Assembly: GCF_041146795.1 (NCBI RefSeq)
Contig: NC_135170.1
Span: 6,536,033 to 6,600,032, forward strand
Source: Maylandia zebra
Taxonomy: Eukaryota > Chordata > Actinopteri > Cichliformes > Cichlidae
Direction: 5' to 3'
Length of the DNA stretch: 64,000 nt
The notes under the pieces were generated by a model, which was not told the origin of the DNA, did not search any database, and was given only the letters and a program-made list of their open reading frames with translations. The position numbers and the translations under genes are program-made. Below are positions 53,757-64,000 of the stretch, in pieces. Every line of letters starts with the position of its first letter. Position 1 is the stretch's first letter.

Positions 53757-55070
53757 GGTCACATATGATCCTTCTGAATGATATCAGTCAAGTTTGAAGT
53801 AGAAATATTGTTTCAGTAACAAGTTATAGTCCACAATCACTTTTTGGCAGGTCAAAAATGGCATATTATGGGTATTAATGTTCCCCTAAAGGTTATTCAG
53901 CAGTTCTAAGCAGTGTTGGGACTAACACGTTATTAAGTAACGCGTTACAATAACTATGTTATTATTGTGGTAACGAGCACGGTAACTAGTTATTATGCCA
54001 AAATCAGGAACGCGTTACTCGTTACAGGGATTTAGATAGGCCCGTTATTCATTACTTCGTGTGGTGGCTATCACGAAGCTTCCACAGATTCAGTAACATT
54101 AGCAAGTGGTGTCGCGTTAAACAACAGCAGCACGTTTTATCAGCTGTTGTTAGAATTTATTTAATATTACTTTCTAGTATCAGCTGATGTTTGCTGGAGC
54201 CACAGCTGTAAAAGCTGCTGGTCATGATATGGTTTGGTTATCTGGTGAGAGGGAAACATGAAGATGAAACCAGGAGATGTCCTTACTGAATCATCAGAGC
54301 TGGACAGGTGATGGAGAAACAGGTTTGCCTTTTAGGTGACATTAATGAGTTGAAGAGAAGTTATGAACTGTTTCTGAGAGAAACAGCTGACAGCTGGTAA
54401 CTGTGCAGGGGCGGGTCTGGCTAGTAATGTAACTAAGTTACTAAGTTAAAGTTACTTACCCAACACTGGTTCTAAGGGACTGTTTGAGATATAATATGTC
54501 ACATATGACCCTTCAGAATGACATGCAGCAAGTTTGGAGCAGAAAAATTGTTTCAGTGACAAGATATAGGCGGCAATCGCTTTTTGGCAGGCTCAAAATG
54601 GCATATTATTGGTATTAATGTTATTTTAAAAGTTTTTCAGCAGTTCTAAGGGACTGTTTGGGCTCCTGTGTGTCACATTCAACCCTTCTTGATGATACTC
54701 AACAAGTTTGAAGAAGAAATATTCTTTCAGTCACAAGATATAGTCCACAATCACTTTTTGGCAGGCTGAAAATAGCATTTTATCAATGTTAATGTTCCTT
54801 TAAAGGTTATCCAGCAGTTCTAAGGGACTGTTTGAGATGTAATATTTGACATATGACCCTTCTGAATGACAGCCGCCCAGTTTGAAGTGGAGATAGTATT
54901 TCAGTGACAAGTTATAGACTACAATCACTTTTTGGCAGGTTGGAAATTGCATATTATCAGTTTTATTGTTCCTGTACAAGTTATTCAGCAGTTCTTGGAG
55001 AGTTATTGGGATAAAATATATCACATGTAACCCTTCTGGAATATATCCAACAAGTCTGAAGCCGAAATAT
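53757..55070. repeat. ~173 bp satellite, five copies
   Basis: Units begin with CACATATGACCCTTCTGAAT-like sequence at about 53760, 54501, 54675, 54849 and 55022. Each includes CACTTTTTGGCAGG and CAGCAGTTCTAAGGGACTG. Spacing is 172-176 bp once the 566 bp of hAT plus duplication is removed from the first interval. The last copy is partial and runs into GC-rich coding-like sequence at 55071. It contains no genes. Confidence 0.9.
53911..54468. mobile_element. hAT MITE inside the satellite
   Basis: A 558 bp element with ends CAGTGTTGGG and CCCAACACTG and an exact 8-bp duplication GTTCTAAG (53903-53910 and 54469-54476). Its core (about 54110-54415) matches about 32200-32535 of the larger hAT at 30985-33473, although the two elements have different ends. 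No coding frame. Confidence 0.95.
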
Positions 55071-56085
55071 TGTGGAGACAGGAGGCTGAACGGGCCCCTC
55101 GGACCCTCCAGCAGAGACGAGGAGGCTGAACGGGCCCCTCGGACCCTCCAGCGGAGACGAGGAGGTGCTGGCCGGCCTGACCAGAGCCGCCAGCGGAGAC
55201 GAGGTGGTGCTGGCCGGGCTGACCAGAACCCCCAGTGGACGAGGCGGGTGGCGGCGCGGGAGCCGCGGAGTGCTGGATGGACTCATCCGAGCTTCCAGCA
55301 GGGGCTGATGTAGAGCTAGAAGGTATTGGGACCCCTGGCTGAATATTAAGCTGACCAGAAGACTGTACTGCTACCGGGGACTGGGCCAATGGTTCAGGTG
55401 CGAGCTGAGCTACCGGAAACACGGGGAGTGTAGTGATGGTTGTGGTGGAAGTATGGATGATGGAGCTAAGGGCAACTGAGTGGCAGACCAAACTGAGGGA
55501 GACTGAAGTGCTACGGGGAACTGAACTGGTGGCAATGCAGGAGACTGAGCTCGAAACTTAATAGGCACATGAGCAAAGGACTGAACGGGTAATTGAGCTA
55601 TGGATTGCACAAGTGGCCGATAGCAGCAGACTGGGCTAAAGGCAACGTAGGAGGCTGGAGTGATAGCTGAGGTGAGAATGGAGCTAGCAGGGACACAGGA
55701 GATGAAGCTTCAGGAGGCTGGGCAGCTAAGTGAGCTTCAGGCTGGACAGTTTTTGGAAAAACAGTCTCTGAATTAATAGTCTCTGATTGAACACCCTCTG
55801 AGCTAGCAGACACAGAGTTAATTAGTCCAGGCTCAAACAGAACAGAATTACCACAGTTCTTTGCGTTGTTATGGCTAGGAGGAGCATGAGAAGAACAGTC
55901 TTTTAGGTTGCCTAAATGGAAAATATTGGTCTCAGAGGAAACAGTCTTTTTCTTCTCAGCCACAACATAAGCAGACCTTGGGCCTTCAGACCCAGTAAAC
56001 TGTACAGTTCCACTTACACACGCCCAGGCGTTTGCACTGGTGAAGTCCTGGGTTCCGGCGGTGGCACTTTTCGTTGCCTGTGCTG
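55071..56085 (-). pseudogene. Low-complexity element protein, downstream half
   Basis: The minus-strand frames from 56085 down read FTSANAWACVSGTVQFTG, VAEKKKTVSSETNIFHLG, SETVFPKTVQPEAHLAAQPP, APAPPPASSTGGSGQPGQ and several SAGGSEGPVQPP repeats. They shift frame two or more times. The protein is Pro/Ser/Gln-rich, and its end is a coding minisatellite (55075-55230). I do not recognise a catalytic domain. It seems to belong with the minus-strand frame at 63697-63206, from which the Ginger-type insertion separates it. The family is unknown. Confidence 0.45.
55075..55230. repeat. GC-rich minisatellite (GGAGACGAGG units)
   Basis: Units of about 45-51 bp share CAGCGGAGACGAGGAGG, GAACGGGCCCCTCGGACCCT or GTGCTGGCCGG. 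Four imperfect copies occur. They encode the SAGGS repeats on the minus strand. Confidence 0.85.
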
Positions 56086-56089
56086 CCGG

Positions 56090-57296
56090 TGTTCCAGATC
56101 AACTGGCGTTTAGATCAACTGGCGTTGGTCGAACAGATGTGTGGCAGTCTTGCGTTTCAGTAGCTCCTACCGACAAACCAGCAAAAAAAACGCCAAATGT
56201 GTCATCTGTGACACTTGTGAGGTTATCTCAAACACACTCCGTCAGTCTTGATGCTGTTGAACAACAAAATGTTTAAAAATGTGGCGAGTTTACCTGGTGA
56301 TATCCTCATGCGCGACGCGATCGCGAAAACAGCAAACAAGTAACACCACGCCGTTGTTGTTCACAGGACAGCAAGAGTAAACGATCGGGAGACCCTTGTC
56401 GTCGTTATCGTTCCACTCGCACGGTTTATTTCACCGAATTCAGCGTTTTTGCTCCACAACTAAAGCGAGCAGTTTGCTCTGTGCACTAACATGGAGTCGA
56501 GTCAACCAGCGCCACCTCTGGCCAAGTGCCACAGCCTACAGCCAGATCAACTGGTGACACACATCTGCAGCACGTTTGAATTCGTGTCATGCACATTTGT
56601 ACCTTTCAATTGTGTGTTTGTGCGTCATGCAAATAAACCATTGAAATGAATGAAATGATATCATGTATTTATTATCAGCCTACATTTGTACAAAATGCCA
56701 AATGACATACACATAGTCATAAGAATCACCATCCTGATATCAACACTTTTGCCCATAAGAAAAATGTCGTGAACAAATATATGACACACCAATATTTCAC
56801 CAGTGTTGTAACTCACATGTCGCCAGCATAGTCTGCCTGTGTCTCCCCTCTGCAAACGAACATTTCAGAGTTGGATGTGATATACAGTCTGCATAAGTGT
56901 GGTCAATCTCATAACGATCCGTAAGGGGATGGCAGCTACGCTGAATGTACAGCAGTCACACAGTGATCAGCAATAAACAGTCCCCACACTTGCATATAAT
57001 CCCCAATGTGGAGCCCATCTACTGACTACCACATAGCAGCTGGACCAGTCCCCAATGCAGGTCAGTCCACTGCTGCCACCTGTGGCCAAGTACCATAGCC
57101 TACCACTAGATTAACTTGTGACACACATCTGCACCTGCTGCTATGATCACATTGAGTAAAGGCTGAGTGGCTGCACTCACACGTGGTGCATCTAAATCTA
57201 CCCACAAATATGTTGAAACATGCAATGCCAGCAATGTGGATTGTCAACACTACAAACAATCAGTAAGCAAAGACTACACGGGTCAATTCCTTCTGT
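56090..57296 (+). repeat. Left long terminal inverted repeat of the Ginger-type element
   Basis: These 1,207 bp match 61995-63202 in reverse with very few differences (for example GACGCGATCGCG here against GACCCGATCGCG there). ORFs inside are mirror copies of each other and show no domains. The part around 56560-56920 is related to a diverged direct repeat further in, at about 57318-57770. Confidence 0.95.
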
Positions 57297-57800
57297 CCAT
57301 CATCCAGCCAGATATACGTATGACACACATCTGCAGCTGGTCCCATCACCACGTTTGAATATGTTACCTGCACAACACATTTGTAATTGTCAATGTTGTC
57401 TTTGCTGTCCCATAAACCATGCAACCACATGAAACACAATTGTGTATCCATTTAAATCCCATCATATACATGAAGTTGTAGACATCACAACTCCTTCTGT
57501 TTATGTTATTACCCAACAACAATATGCACTCCACACATAGATCACATAGAAATATGTCATCAGTGTGCTCACAACACACCTTGTCAGAATAGGCTGCCTA
57601 TGTCTCTACTGTGATTCTGTATATTTCAATTGTGCAACTGGAGTCACATGAGGCAATCGTGTGGTGTTTGCCAGGAACACTGGTAGCCAATATAGGTGAT
57701 TAAGCAGCACAGCTGGAAAGAATTGGTAGTCATATGCAGTCTATATAAGCCCAGTGAGTACAACCAACATCTGTGGGTTTCGTGAGGTGGTAGCAGTCAG
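57297..57800 (+). promoter_or_regulatory. Promoter region of the Ginger-type gene
   Basis: This region repeats, in diverged form, phrases of the inverted repeat (CTGCAGC...CACGTTTGAAT, GGCTGCCTATGTCTC). It contains a TATA box, TATATAAG at 57742-57749. The matching point of the inverted repeat reads GCATAAG instead. The first coding ATG is about 560 bp downstream, with a repeat insertion in between. I infer that this is the transcription start region. Confidence 0.5.
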
Positions 57801-57807
57801 TGAATTT

Positions 57808-58060
57808 AAGATAAGATAACCTTTATTAGTCCCACACGTGGGAAATTTGTTTTGTCACAGCAGGAAGTGGACAGTGCAAAAGTTATGACGCAAAAATTAG
57901 AATACAATAAGAATAAATACAGTACACAACTGTACAGAATAGAATAAAATAATATACTATATACAGTAGAATAAAATAGAATAAAAATATACAATAAGAT
58001 AAAAATAGAATACGAATGCTATATACAACTGAGTAAAAATACAACGATGCCAGAAAAGAT
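57808..58060 (-). repeat. Fish retroposon tail in the 5' leader
   Basis: The segment GATAAGATAACCTTTATTAGTCCCACACG followed by GTGGGAAATTTG and CAGCAGGAAGTGGACAGTGC is a phrase very common in teleost genomes, followed here by AT-rich GAATAAAATA repeats. It lies between the TATA box and the ATG. The family is not assigned. Confidence 0.6.
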
Positions 58061-58308
58061 TATTGCACTTAGTGTTATTGCACATGTGTGGATGTGCAGT
58101 TAGATAGTGTTAGATAGTGTTAGACAGCAGTTAGATAGTGATTAGAAGGCAACTATAGCCAGTGTGGTTGGGAAGAGCTTGTGAGAGAGTGGACTCCTGA
58201 AAGTGAGTGACTGAGGTGTGCTAGTTGGTTTGTGTGGTGTGTCTGTTAGTCTGTGTGTTTGTGGTACAGTGGAGTAGGTAGATAGGTGGACAGGTGTAGG
58301 TGAGGGAA

Positions 58309-61300
58309 ATGGATCCCAGAATTGTGAGGGAGCTTCTGGAGTTCAAGCTCCACGATCGCTATCCTGAAGGATCAACCAGCAGGGAAAGATATACAATCAA
58401 AAGAAGAGCTGAGACCTTCAGGATAAATGGTGAGTACAATGGATAATGTCATGTAAACCATCAGAGTGTAGTATTGTGCGTTAATGTGAACATTCCCTCT
58501 TGTCTGTTTGTTCTTGTCTCGCCCCACATGCCCAATGGAGATGGAGACCTGTACTATGTATGCAGGCAGAAGAAGAACAGAACGGAGAACCTGGCAAAAG
58601 TGGTCTGCACTGCCAAAGAGGCAAATGACATTTTTGAGGAATTTCATTCCAGCCACTTTGGTGGACACTGTGGATGGGAGAAGACCCACTGCGCCATCAT
58701 GGCACGCTATTACTGGCCTGGCATGGAGGGTGACATTAAAAAATGGGTGAGCACATTCTGTATGAATGAGCCTCAAACGCATTGTGGAAACCCAAGAACC
58801 CCCCCCCTTTGTTTTTTTTTACATTTGTTTGTTTCTCTGTTGTTCGTATGTCTTGTGTTCGTACCCTGTTGCTCCTAACTAACCCATATAACCTACAGCT
58901 CCAAGGCATTTTGCTGATCATTAACATGCAATGTTACTTAATTTGGCAATAGGTTGCTCAGTGCCCACAATGCCAGTGTAAGCGGGCCAATATTAAGGAA
59001 AAGAAAGGATACATTCCAATCGAGGTACAGTAACACAGACAGCATATTTGTTACTGTCCAAATACATCAAATGTGACATGTTCTTCTTTACCCCCCTCAC
59101 AGGTCACAGAGCCCTTTGAGCTCGTTGGAATGGATCTTGTGGGTAAACTGACCTTAACGGATGGTGGTAATCAGTACATTTGTGTGATGGTTGACTATTT
59201 CACCAAATGGGCAGAGGCCTACCCACTGAAAAACAAAACTGCAGATGAGGTCACCAGTTGTATTCTGGATTTTTTCTACAAATTTAGTGCACCTAAAAGA
59301 CTGCTAACAGACCAGGGCTCAGAGTTCTGCAACAAGGTGGGGTATTAGTAGCTCAAGCACATATGTAATGTCAGCTTGGATGACCAATGTGATCACCTTT
59401 TCAAGGTCAACTATGGCCTGTGTAAAACCCTGGGCATCCGAAGAAGCCTCTACTCACCATACCATCCCCAAACCAATGGCTTGGTGGAGAGATTAAATGG
59501 CACAATCCAGAGGTACAATACTGTCATTTATATATTGTGCTGTAACTATGTCACAACGATGGCTATTTAGTATATTGTATTCATGCATTGACATTTCAGA
59601 TCCCTCAATAAACTGGTGAGTGACGAGCCCAAGAACTGGGACAAATTCCTGCAGTCAACCATGTTTGGACTGAGGACATAAAAGCAGCTGACAACAAAAT
59701 ACAGCCCATATTACCTCATGTTCGGCAGAGAGGCAAGGTATCCATCGGAGATCCCAAAGGCATACAAGGTAAAATGGTGTAATGTACAAGAGAGAAGATG
59801 TCTCAATCCTAATCCAGTTACTCAGTCATTGTATTTTGGCAGGTTACAGAAGGCATGGTCACTAAACTCATTTCGAATGAAGACGTGTGTGAGGGCCTAA
59901 AATCCCAGGAGGTGGTTTACGCTGACGTAACCAAAAATGTCAAAACCACCCAAGACAAGATCCGCAGGGGGAAGGCAGAAAGGGGAGAGGAGGATGGCTT
60001 CCAGGTGGGAGACATGGTTTTGCGCAAAAATGTGAGGCAGGAACAGAGAAAAGGTGGCAAACTGGATGCTGATATGCTGGGACCCTTGAGGATTGTGAAG
60101 CTGGAAGGCAAAAGTGCTGACTTGGTGTCAGGGAAGGGCAAGCGGACTGTGAAGGTCAACGTTGACCAACTGACGCACTACTTCCAGCCTGAGGAGAGGG
60201 TCCCAGCAAAGCTGAAGAACCTGTCACCGCCACCCTGCCAGGGGCCATCAGCACCCCCACTGTCACCGCCACCCTGCCAGGGGCCATCAGCACCCCCACT
60301 GTCACCGCCACCCTGCCAGGGGCCAGCACTGGTGCAGTCTCGCTGTGACCCCGAAAATGGTGAGTAAGCAGACAATGTACAAATGATATGTCTGACAAGT
60401 TCCTGACAATGTTGTCTTCACAGTAATAACCAGAATCTGGGCTGGTGAAAGGGGAAAGGTGCTGTGGTCCAGAATTGGGCCTTACAAGCTATTTGCGGAG
60501 AACATTGCAGATTTGGCCCCTGGGAAAGAGTTGGAAAGTGAGGTATGTAGATGTTTTCCACATGAGTGGTCACCTCATTGGACGGGAATGACAATGTACC
60601 GTGTGTGCCCCTAGATCATAAATGCATATTTGACACTGGTGGGGCGCCAACACGCTGTATTGATTATGGACTCCTATTTCATGACATCAGTTTGGCAGGG
60701 GTCCATGAAAGGTTTCAGGAAGGTGAGTTGGCTTTGACATGTAACCATCCTCATTTACGACTATTCATGATGTAATGCCACGATCTTCACTTTGTAGCTG
60801 GATCTGCTGAATTATGACGTGGCAGCTGGGGCAGTCTGTGACAACAGACACTGGACACTCATTGTAAGACGCCACACAACCATCAGAATTTGACGTGAAC
60901 CTACTAGGTTTAACATGATCTCCATTTGTTTTTCAAGATAATGTATCTGAAAGAAATGCGGGCTGTCTTTGTTGACCCATTTGGGGCAACACAAGCACAA
61001 CTCGATAGGTGCAGGGATGTGACAAGGTACGCACAACAGGCTAATGTTAACCACAGCAGTCATATTTCTAACTTGTACATGTGGATCACATAAGGCTGCT
61101 GCACTGGATGACATTCAGTACCTGTTCCTTTTCTTGTTTTTTGTACCCATCTGTTTTTTCTTTTTTTTAACATTTGAAAGAGCTCTGGTTAGACGGAAAT
61201 GTCCAGCCATCGGCAAATGGACATGCTCAACTGTTGCCCATCCAAAACAGCAGGACCTAACATCCTGTGGCGTCTTTGTATGCAAGGTTAGTACAATGCT

Positions 61301-61988
61301 CATTGTGTATTGTACCTAAATGGACAGATTCTGATGAGTAGACAATGTTCAGCTTGCAGAACAAATACTGTCGGGGACCAATATATCTTTCCCTGTTGAC
61401 GAGGAGGGGGTTGCCAGGCTCAGACTGGAGCTAGCGCTCTCTCTGCTCCAAAACTCAGGTATACCCGGGAAACGGCATTTGGACCTCCATTTGTGACAGT
61501 TATGTGTGTATCCACATTGTGACATATGTATTTATAGATGACATTTCCCAGCTATGTCGTGCCTGTGGTGAGGCAAGCTCAGGTGCAGAAACCGATGACT
61601 GGGTAAGATGACAGAATCAATACCTAAGATGGACGCACCTTGACTGGGTTACTTCAACATCACTGGGTGACATGTCACTTTGATGTACCAACAGTGGAAT
61701 TCTAGTTCAGGTGACCTGCATGCCTCTGCACTTCAAAGACACTAGAGCACCTACAGGACGCATGGAAACAGCAAGTGATGCACAGATGAGACTGTTGCAC
61801 AGAAATATGCAGTATCTGTACACTGTAACATGTTTAGTTGCTTTACTCAAGAGCCTGACTCCAGCTGAATGACACTGACAATCTACTTTTCCTTGCAGAT
61901 TGAATGCACCTTCTGTGGGAAGTGGTACCACACAGTGTGTGTCGACTTCCCCTCTGCAGTAGGCGACTACAAATGTAGCGGGTGTTGA
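58309..61988 (+). CDS. Ginger-type integrase-Ulp1 protease-PHD finger gene, 15 exons
   Basis: Fifteen exons with GT-AG borders join in phase: 58309-58429, 58541-58746, 58953-59024, 59103-59336, 59406-59512, 59600-59768, 59843-60359, 60424-60542, 60615-60722, 60798-60863, 60938-61026, 61181-61286, 61353-61458, 61538-61602 and 61899-61988. They total 725 codons. Domains in order: an HHCC zinc-binding module (HSSHFGGHCGWEKTH, CPQCQC); a DDE integrase core (GMDLVGKL, LTDQGSEF, NGLVERLNG); SPYYLMFGREARYP with an SH3-like GPY/F tail; and a Pro-rich linker with 13-residue repeats. Next comes a Ulp1 protease (His in RHWTLI, Asp in FVDPFG, Gln and Cys in PKQQDLTSCGVFVC). The last part is a PHD finger (CRACG, CTFCGKWYHTVC, CSGC). 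One stop codon at 59679-59681 (exon 6) breaks the frame. The final stop lies 6 bp before the right inverted repeat. Confidence 0.88.
60226..60330 (+). repeat. 39 bp coding minisatellite in the Pro-rich linker
   Basis: Two full units and a partial third of a 39 bp sequence encode LSPPPCQGPSAPP. The copies are identical at the DNA level, which points to recent expansion. The repeat lies between the integrase tail and the protease. Confidence 0.93.
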
Positions 61989-61994
61989 ATGAAC

Positions 61995-63202
61995 ACAGAA
62001 GGAATTGACCCGTGTAGTCTTTGCTTACTGATTGTTTGTAGTGTTGACAATCCACATTGCTGGCATTGCATGTTTCAACATATTTGTGTGGTAGATTTAG
62101 ATGCACCACGTGTGAGTGCAGCCACTCAGCCTTTACTCAATGTGATCATAGCAGCAGGTGCAGATGTGTGTCACAAGTTAATCTAGTGGTAGGCTATGGT
62201 ACTTGGCCACAGGTGGCAGCAGTGGACTGACCTGCATTGGGGACTGGTCCAGCTGCTATGTGGTAGTCAGTAGATGGGCTCCACATTGGGGATTATATGC
62301 AAGTTTTGGGGACTGTTTATTGCTGATCACTGTGTGACTGCTGTACATTCAGCGTAGCTGCCATCCCCTTACGGATCGTTATGAGATTGACCACACTTAT
62401 GCAGACTGTATATCACATCCAACTCTGAAATGTTCGTTTGCAGAGGGGAGACACAGGCAGACTATGCTGGCGACATGTGAGTTACAACACTGGTGAAATA
62501 TTGGTGTGTCATATATTTGTTCACGACATTTTTCTTATGGGCAAAAGTGTTGATATCAGGATGGTGATTCTTATGACTATGTGTATGTCATTTGGCATTT
62601 TGTACAAATGTAGGCTGATAATAAATACATGATATCATTTCATTCATTTCAATGGTTTATTTGCATGACGCACAAACACACAATTGAAAGGTACAAATGT
62701 GCATGACACGAATTCAAACGTGCTGCAGATGTGTGTCACCAGTTGATCTGGCTGTAGGCTGTGGCACTTGGCCAGAGGTGGCGCTGGTTGACTCGACTCC
62801 ATGTTAGTGCACAGAGCAAACTGCTCGCTTTAGTTGTGGAGCAAAAACGCTGAATTCGGTGAAATAAACCGTGCGAGTGGAACGATAACGACGACAAGGG
62901 TCTCCCGATCGTTTACTCTTGCTGTCCTGTGAACAACAACGGCGTGGTGTTACTTGTTTGCTGTTTTCGCGATCGGGTCGCGCATGAGGATATCACCAGG
63001 TAAACTCGCCACATTTTTAAACATTTTGTTGTTCAACAGCATCAAGACTGACGGAGTGTGTTTGAGATAACCTCACAAGTGTCACAGATGACACATTTGG
63101 CGTTTTTTTGCTGGTTTGTCGGTAGGAGCTACTGAAACGCAAGACTGCCACACATCTGTTCGACCAACGCCAGTTGATCTAAACGCCAGTTGATCTGGAA
63201 CA
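61995..63202 (-). repeat. Right long terminal inverted repeat of the Ginger-type element
   Basis: This is the inverted partner of 56090-57296. It begins 6 bp after the stop of the 15-exon gene, so the transcript must end inside it. A possible polyadenylation signal, AATAAA, lies at about 62619-62624. Confidence 0.95.
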
Positions 63203-63205
63203 CCG

Positions 63206-63697
63206 CCGCTTCCCCCTGGAAATGGGAGCGGAGGTAGTGGTGGTTGCCGGTAATGGCAGAGAGGGTGAATCTGACTCCTCCTCCTCTGACCACATCGCTG
63301 CGAGGAAAGAGGCAGGTGAGCGGTGGTCAGAGCTAGATGTGGAGGGTGAAGAATTCCGCGGCAGTGGCGTGGAAACCCCCTTCCGCTTTAATGGCCACTG
63401 CTGCGTTGCAGAGAGCTCCACCTGATGCTGCAGTGGTGGTGGTTTCGGCACTGAATACCGGGAGCGGGCGAGAATGGCTAACTCTCGGGCTTGCGGTACC
63501 TCCCGGGCCTCGCGTATCATATGTATCGAGTCCATAAATCCTCTGAGTTGACCAAAGTGGGGGTTCCTCTTGAGGATGGCTTCAATGGCTTTGATTCCCA
63601 CGGTTACGGCCCGAACATCATCAGTGTGGGAAATCCACTCTACCAGACCTTGGATGCGGGCCAAATCAATTTCCCGGGCGGAGCCTGCTGAGTCCAT
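63206..63697 (-). pseudogene. Element protein, upstream half, cut by the Ginger-type insertion
   Basis: A minus-strand ATG at 63697 opens MDSAGSAREIDLARIQGLVE, then EWISHTDDVRAVTVGIKAIE, RNPHFGQLRGFMDSI and a Ser/Pro-rich part. The frame enters the Ginger-type end at 63202. The first 100 residues look helical. I do not recognise the family, though a Gag-like role in a retroelement is possible. The continuation is likely at 56085 and below. Confidence 0.45.
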
Positions 63698-63699
63698 GT

Positions 63700-64000
63700 C
63701 TGGTTGCGTCGTTCTGTCATGAAACGCTGTGTGGCAGGCAGGAGATGAGGACTCAAAGTGCAGGACTCAGACTCAGGGGATGAACTCAAAACCACAGCTT
63801 TATTTGCTTGTCACAGAAAAACGAGCATACAAAGTAAACTAAGCTAAACTGGGAAACAATGAACTAACACACACAGGGAGATCCACACAGCATGAGGGAC
63901 GACGCGACACTGACTCAAAGAAACACAGGGTTTAAATACAATGGGAAGTAACGAGGGGAATGAGACACAGAAGGAGAGCACAGCTGGGAGAAATCAGAAC
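63700..64000 (-). repeat. Dispersed repeat at the window edge
   Basis: Phrases such as GGCAGGCAGGAGATGAGGAC, CCACAGCTTTATTTGC and AACACAGGGTTTAAATACA belong to a common fish dispersed repeat. Related phrases occur near 25950 and 26760. It probably is the 5' untranslated region or LTR-side part of the element encoding 63697-63206. It runs off the window. Confidence 0.4.

Larger units (their letters stand above)
56090..63202 (+). mobile_element. Ginger-type DNA transposon, 7.1 kb
   Basis: The ends are TGTTCCAGATCAACTGGCG (56090) and its complement ending ACA at 63202. Inverted repeats of 1.2 kb surround one plus-strand gene. The flanks CCGG (56086-56089) and CCGC (63203-63206) match at 3 of 4 bases, close to a 4-bp duplication. 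TGT...ACA ends and an LTR-retrotransposon-like integrase without reverse transcriptase fit the Ginger superfamily as I know it. It interrupts a minus-strand element frame. Confidence 0.85.

Noticed and set aside
53757..55070. CRISPR-like array, from regular spacing
   Set aside because: The units are whole tandem repeats with no unique spacers, and the genome is eukaryotic.
56661..56855. Small gene, because the same 64-residue ORF occurs twice (also at 62438-62632)
   Set aside because: The two copies are the inverted terminal repeats of one transposon. The ORF has no domain and no other support.
60156..60398. Gly-rich minus-strand ORFs
   Set aside because: They arise from the 39 bp minisatellite read in antisense.

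Overview
The window looks like teleost fish nuclear DNA, probably percomorph. Its genes are split by GT-AG introns, the intergenic DNA is AT-rich, and it is packed with transposable elements of kinds common in ray-finned fishes (Harbinger, Tc1, hAT, IS3EU-like, Ginger-like, piggyBac, L2, Penelope-like, endogenous retrovirus, and a virus-like family-B DNA polymerase). I see no housekeeping gene. Nearly every coding stretch belongs to a mobile element, an endogenous virus or a multicopy element-linked gene, and many elements are nested in one another. Family names rest on recognised motifs, terminal repeats and target duplications, not on a database search.

Layout. 1-8134: the 3' end of a Ulp1-protease/PHD-finger gene (exons at 5964-7805). 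Two Harbinger elements sit back to back in front of it (605-2086 and 2090-5795) on shared CTG target copies, and a piggyBac fragment lies in one of its introns. 8135-11790: an endogenous retrovirus with gag, pro and the start of pol, interrupted by a SINE and by a poly-T retrocopy. 11790-13620: pieces of an unrecognised retroelement, an L2 tail and a Penelope-like GIY-YIG end. 13640-18790: a virus-like block with an intact-looking four-exon basic-protein gene, a three-repeat ORF, a decayed protein-primed-type DNA polymerase and a downstream structural-type ORF. 18790-28110: two unrecognised exons with a complete Tc1 element and two clean hAT insertions between and after them.

28113-37939: a roughly 9.8 kb unit with inverted AT-rich ends. 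It carries THAP-domain, SWIM-zinc-finger and other small exons on opposite strands, plus a 2.5 kb hAT and a foldback MITE. 38440-39811: a solo-LTR-like block and a near-identical second copy of the last PHD exon. 39818-53750: a 13.9 kb IS3EU-type transposon with 1.17 kb inverted repeats, a 6-bp target duplication, a HECT ubiquitin-ligase gene on the plus strand and a DDE integrase-type transposase on the minus strand. L2 and hAT insertions break it up. 53757-55070: five copies of a ~173 bp satellite, one split by a hAT. 55021-56085 plus 63203-63697: one minus-strand element split by a 7.1 kb Ginger-type transposon (56090-63202). That transposon has 1.2 kb inverted repeats and a single 15-exon integrase-Ulp1-PHD gene that is open except for one stop codon.

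How the parts fit. Two large transposons pair an integrase-like DDE enzyme with ubiquitin or SUMO-pathway activity (HECT ligase; Ulp1 protease plus PHD reader) and have inverted repeats over 1 kb. The Harbinger pairs its DDE transposase with a MYB/SANT-like DNA-binding partner. The most interesting unexplained material is the spliced basic-protein gene at 15059-15894 and the THAP/SWIM unit at 28113-37939.
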